64,000 nt of DNA, from NCBI RefSeq assembly GCF_900096585.1, contig NZ_FMYH01000001.1, positions 496,001-560,000 of the forward strand, in the 5' to 3' direction. Both the position numbers and the translations under genes were made by a program. The notes beneath the pieces were generated by a model. That model searched no databases. It saw only the letters and a list, made by a program, of their open reading frames with translations, and was not told the DNA's origin. Position 1 is the first letter of the stretch. Every line of letters starts with the position of its first letter. This DNA comes from Sanguibacter gelidistatuariae (GTDB lineage Bacteria; Actinomycetota; Actinomycetes; Actinomycetales; Cellulomonadaceae). Shown here piece after piece: positions 61,843-64,000 of the stretch.

Positions 61843-62640
61843 CTAGCTGAAGCCGAGGGCGCTGCGCCACGAGTCGGGCATGAGTGCGTACCCGACAAAG
61901 GCGACCACATCGAGGATGGTGTGCGCGATGATCAACGGCATGACGCGGCGTCGGCCCCATCGCGACTGGTAGAACCAGGCGAAGACGACCCCCATGACGA
62001 CATTGCCCAGGAACGGCCCGTACCCCTGGTAAAGGTGGTACGACCCACGCAGCAGCGAGCTCGCGACGATGATCTTCACCGCTCCCCAGCGCAGGTCTTC
62101 GAGGCGTTCGGTGAGGTACGCCACGACGATGATCTCCTCGAGGAGCCCGTTCTGCAGGGCCGAGACCACGAGGATCGGGATGGTCCACCAGTGCGAGTTC
62201 AGGCCAGCGGCCTGGACCTCGACGGTGATGCCGAGCGCCCGTCCGGCGACATAGAGGCCCAGGCCGGGGATGCCGATGACGGCCGCCAGCGCCACGCCGT
62301 AGCCCATGTCTCGCAGGGGGCTGGCGAAGTTGAGCCCGATCCGGCGCAGCGTGCCCTTGCCGCGGGCGGAGAGCAGATAGAGGGCGAGGGCGACCGGCAT
62401 GAGCGCAAAGCCGATCGACAGCACCTGGTAGGTGAGGTCGAGCAGCGGTCGCACCGACTGGCTGGTGTTGAGGGAGGCGGACTGGTCGCGCAGCGGAGGC
62501 CCGGCGGTGAGCCGGGCAACGATGTTGACGACCGCGTACACCCCGGACCTGCCCAGGCTCAGCCCGAGCAGGATCCAGATCTCGACCCCGATCCGCCGAC
62601 GCTCGTGGCGGGACAGCGGGGGGAGCGTGGCGTCGGTCAT
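61843..62640 (-). CDS. CPBP-family (Abi/CAAX) intramembrane metalloprotease
   Basis: A 265-residue protein with about seven helices. The ABI/CPBP catalytic motifs are in place: EEIIVVAYLTERLE for the Glu-Glu motif (Arg displaced relative to EExxxR), SYHLYQG with the first His, and AHTILD with the second His. Members process peptides or shield bacteriocin producers. The ATG is preceded by AGAGG. It is convergent with the DUF308 gene. Confidence 0.83.
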   Translation of the reverse strand: MTDATLPPLSRHERRRIGVEIWILLGLSLGRSGVYAVVNIVARLTAGPPLRDQSASLNTSQSVRPLLDLTYQVLSIGFALMPVALALYLLSARGKGTLRRIGLNFASPLRDMGYGVALAAVIGIPGLGLYVAGRALGITVEVQAAGLNSHWWTIPILVVSALQNGLLEEIIVVAYLTERLEDLRWGAVKIIVASSLLRGSYHLYQGYGPFLGNVVMGVVFAWFYQSRWGRRRVMPLIIAHTILDVVAFVGYALMPDSWRSALGFS

Positions 62641-62660
62641 CCTCTGGTTATAGCAGGGTG

Positions 62661-63332
62661 TCAGTCTTTGCGACCGCGACGCTTCGAGATGACCGTGATG
62701 GCGATCCCCGCGCCGATCCCGAGGACCGCGCCGATGATGATCCCGGGCCAGGGCAGGCCCTCCTTGGTCGAGTCGTCCGCCTCGTCGGCGGGCTCGGTCG
62801 CCATGATCGGGGTGGGGGTTTCCTCGGTCGCGGTCTCCGGGGTGGCGTCGTCGGCCGTGGGGGCGTCAGCCAGGGCTGTCATCTCAGGTTCTGGCTCGGG
62901 CTCGGCTGCCGGGTCGGCCACGGTGAAGGCGAAGGTGCCGTCGATCGGGTGACTGTCGGACGACACCGCCCGCCAGGCGACGGAGTACGCGCCGTTCGCG
63001 AGCGGGTCGGCGAGGGGGAGCGTGGCCGCCGGTCCCGTCACGGCCGGCGCGCCCGCGGCGACCGTGGCGCCGGTCGAGTCGGTCACGACGACCTGTCCGC
63101 CGAGGTCGGAGACGTCCTCGTTGAAGGTGAGTGTGATCTGCGTGGGGCTGGTGGTGAGCTGCGCGCCGTCGGCCGGATCGCTCGAGACGATGGCGTCGTG
63201 CGCGGCGGCCGGCGAGGCCAGGAGCGTGGCTCCGGTCGCGGCGAACGCGGCCGTGAGCAGCGCGAGGATCAGCGCGGCGGGGGCGAGGCGCGCACGGCGT
63301 GCGGGGACCAGGGAGGCGGCAGAGGAAGTCAC
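62661..63332 (-). CDS. CopC-domain protein, membrane-anchored (second copy)
   Basis: A 223-residue exported protein, paralogous in layout to the CopC at 26194. Signal peptide cleavage after SPAAA leaves mature His45 (HDAIVSSDP), a CopC domain with VVSSDSHPIDGTFAF-like VSSDSHPID, an acidic Pro/Glu linker, and a C-terminal helix with KRRGRKD anchor. The GTG start at 63332 lies 6 nt behind TAGGGT (63339-63344), a leaderless start. It has no PCu(A)C or DyP neighbour. Confidence 0.88.
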   Translation of the reverse strand: MTSSAASLVPARRARLAPAALILALLTAAFAATGATLLASPAAAHDAIVSSDPADGAQLTTSPTQITLTFNEDVSDLGGQVVVTDSTGATVAAGAPAVTGPAATLPLADPLANGAYSVAWRAVSSDSHPIDGTFAFTVADPAAEPEPEPEMTALADAPTADDATPETATEETPTPIMATEPADEADDSTKEGLPWPGIIIGAVLGIGAGIAITVISKRRGRKD

Positions 63333-63526
63333 CCGCCCACCCTAGCCCGACTGCTCTTCGGCTCTCGCTCCCGGCATGCCGTCGTCCCGGCCATGACAGC
63401 CGGCCGGCGCGCCGTCGGGAACCGTCGCCTGACGGGCCGTTCCCACCCCCTGGGACGGATCGACCCCGTGGGGCTGGGCGGAGATGGTTTGGGGGTTGTG
63501 ACGGCGGATCGGACGTGCAAGACTGG

Positions 63527-63548
63527 CAAAGTAGTTTGTAACGCAAAC
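63527..63548. promoter_or_regulatory. Overlapping inverted repeats before the right-edge gene
   Basis: CAAA-GTAG-TTTG (63527-63538) shares its TTTG with GTTTG-TAACG-CAAAC (63534-63548). It lies just upstream of the ATG at 63561, a good operator position. Confidence 0.5.
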
Positions 63549-63560
63549 CTTGGAGTTCAG

Positions 63561-64000
63561 ATGAGTACCGATGGCACCGACGCCGCCGACAACGCCGCCC
63601 CGTTCGAACCCGAAGCCGACGCCGCCCCGCTCGACGCGGCCGAGAGCCTGCGGATCATCGCCGCTCAGGCGGACAGGGTCCGTTCCACCCAGGTGGACGG
63701 TCGGGTGCTCTTCGGGCTGTGGGGCGTGGCCTGGTTGCTGGGCTACCTCGGGCTATACCTCACCGCGAACGGCTCGCTCCCCGGCGGGCGGGCCACGCCC
63801 GAGGGAGTCCTGACCCCGGCGCCGCTCGCCTTCACCGTGTTCGCGCTGCTCATCGCCGGAGCTATGGCCGCAACGATCGTCTACAGCATCCGAGCGGGCG
63901 CCGGCGTGCAGGGGGTGAGCTCGCGGACCGGGGCGATGTACGGCTGGAGCTGGTGCATCGGCTTCGTCGGGATGAGCGTCATCCTCGGCGGGCTCGTCAA
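63561..64000 (+). CDS. Polytopic membrane protein, partial
   Basis: Reads off the right edge; 146 codons are visible. An acidic soluble N-terminus (about 1-45) precedes three helices: about 51-70, 92-115 and 130-146. GGAG precedes the ATG. No family is recognisable from this part. In actinobacteria such proteins are often followed by a small DNA-binding regulator, which would fit the operator at 63527, but that part is outside the window. Confidence 0.75.
   Translation, partial: MSTDGTDAADNAAPFEPEADAAPLDAAESLRIIAAQADRVRSTQVDGRVLFGLWGVAWLLGYLGLYLTANGSLPGGRATPEGVLTPAPLAFTVFALLIAGAMAATIVYSIRAGAGVQGVSSRTGAMYGWSWCIGFVGMSVILGGLV

Noticed and set aside
1..64000. tRNA, rRNA, tmRNA or well-known riboswitch
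   Set aside because: No cloverleaf, conserved rRNA segment or known aptamer core seen by eye; a covariance search would be needed to exclude small RNAs.

Overview
High-GC actinobacterial chromosome, most likely Micrococcales (Cellulomonadaceae/Sanguibacteraceae-like); the genus cannot be fixed from the sequence alone. The evidence is the strong GC bias, a mycothiol-type arsenate reductase, a CsbD protein, MalT-like LuxR giants, an LPxTG-type wall anchor, a DtxR-type iron box, and many starts with a TANNNT hexamer 6-7 nt upstream and no Shine-Dalgarno sequence (leaderless mRNA). I count 57 protein genes plus one short leader ORF; two genes run off the edges. I see no rRNA, tRNA, CRISPR array, transposase or phage gene.

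Layout. 1-4.9 kb: VOC protein, divergent MFS pump and TetR regulator sharing an operator, pyroglutamyl peptidase, CsbD, MarR. 5-10.2 kb: chemoreceptor, DrrAB-like ABC exporter, zincin, asparaginase. 10.3-15.8 kb: two short-chain dehydrogenases around a WYL regulator, an old-yellow-enzyme reductase and a glutathione peroxidase-luciferase-like monooxygenase fusion. 15.8-17.4 kb: a lower-GC AbiE type IV toxin-antitoxin module bracketed by an 18-bp perfect direct repeat that copies the end of arsC. 17.4-25 kb: arsC, TetR/MFS pair, NarL-type two-component pair, ABM/ArsR pair, class B penicillin-binding protein. 25-31 kb: copper cluster (membrane protein, CopC, PCu(A)C, DyP peroxidase) and ArsR-CDF metal efflux. 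30.8-34.1 kb: receiver, degenerate GGDEF protein and histidine kinase. 34-38.7 kb: ABC exporter, C-S lyase, hydrolase. 38.7-44 kb: siderophore ABC operon behind an iron box and a short coupled leader ORF, with an AraC regulator. 44.2-54.9 kb: a 1735-residue wall-anchored surface protein between two MalT-like LuxR regulators. 55-64 kb: esterase, RlmG-like methyltransferase, HU, flippase-pseudokinase membrane protein, DUF308 protein, CPBP protease, second CopC, start of another membrane protein.

Most worth a second look: (1) the AbiE module in its 18-bp repeats, which looks like a clean insertion that restored the 3' end of arsC and split it from a gene 4 nt downstream; (2) the GPx-LLM fusion enzyme; (3) two intergenic 64-nt hairpins of identical geometry (24-bp stem, 16-nt loop), each followed within about 20 bp by a GC-rich minisatellite, plus a third 68-nt hairpin, all with G-U wobbles only on the + strand; (4) the surface protein flanked by paralogous giant regulators; (5) a 29-codon leader ORF overlapping the start of an iron-box-controlled ABC gene; (6) the recurrent leaderless promoter pattern, which also fixes several start codons.
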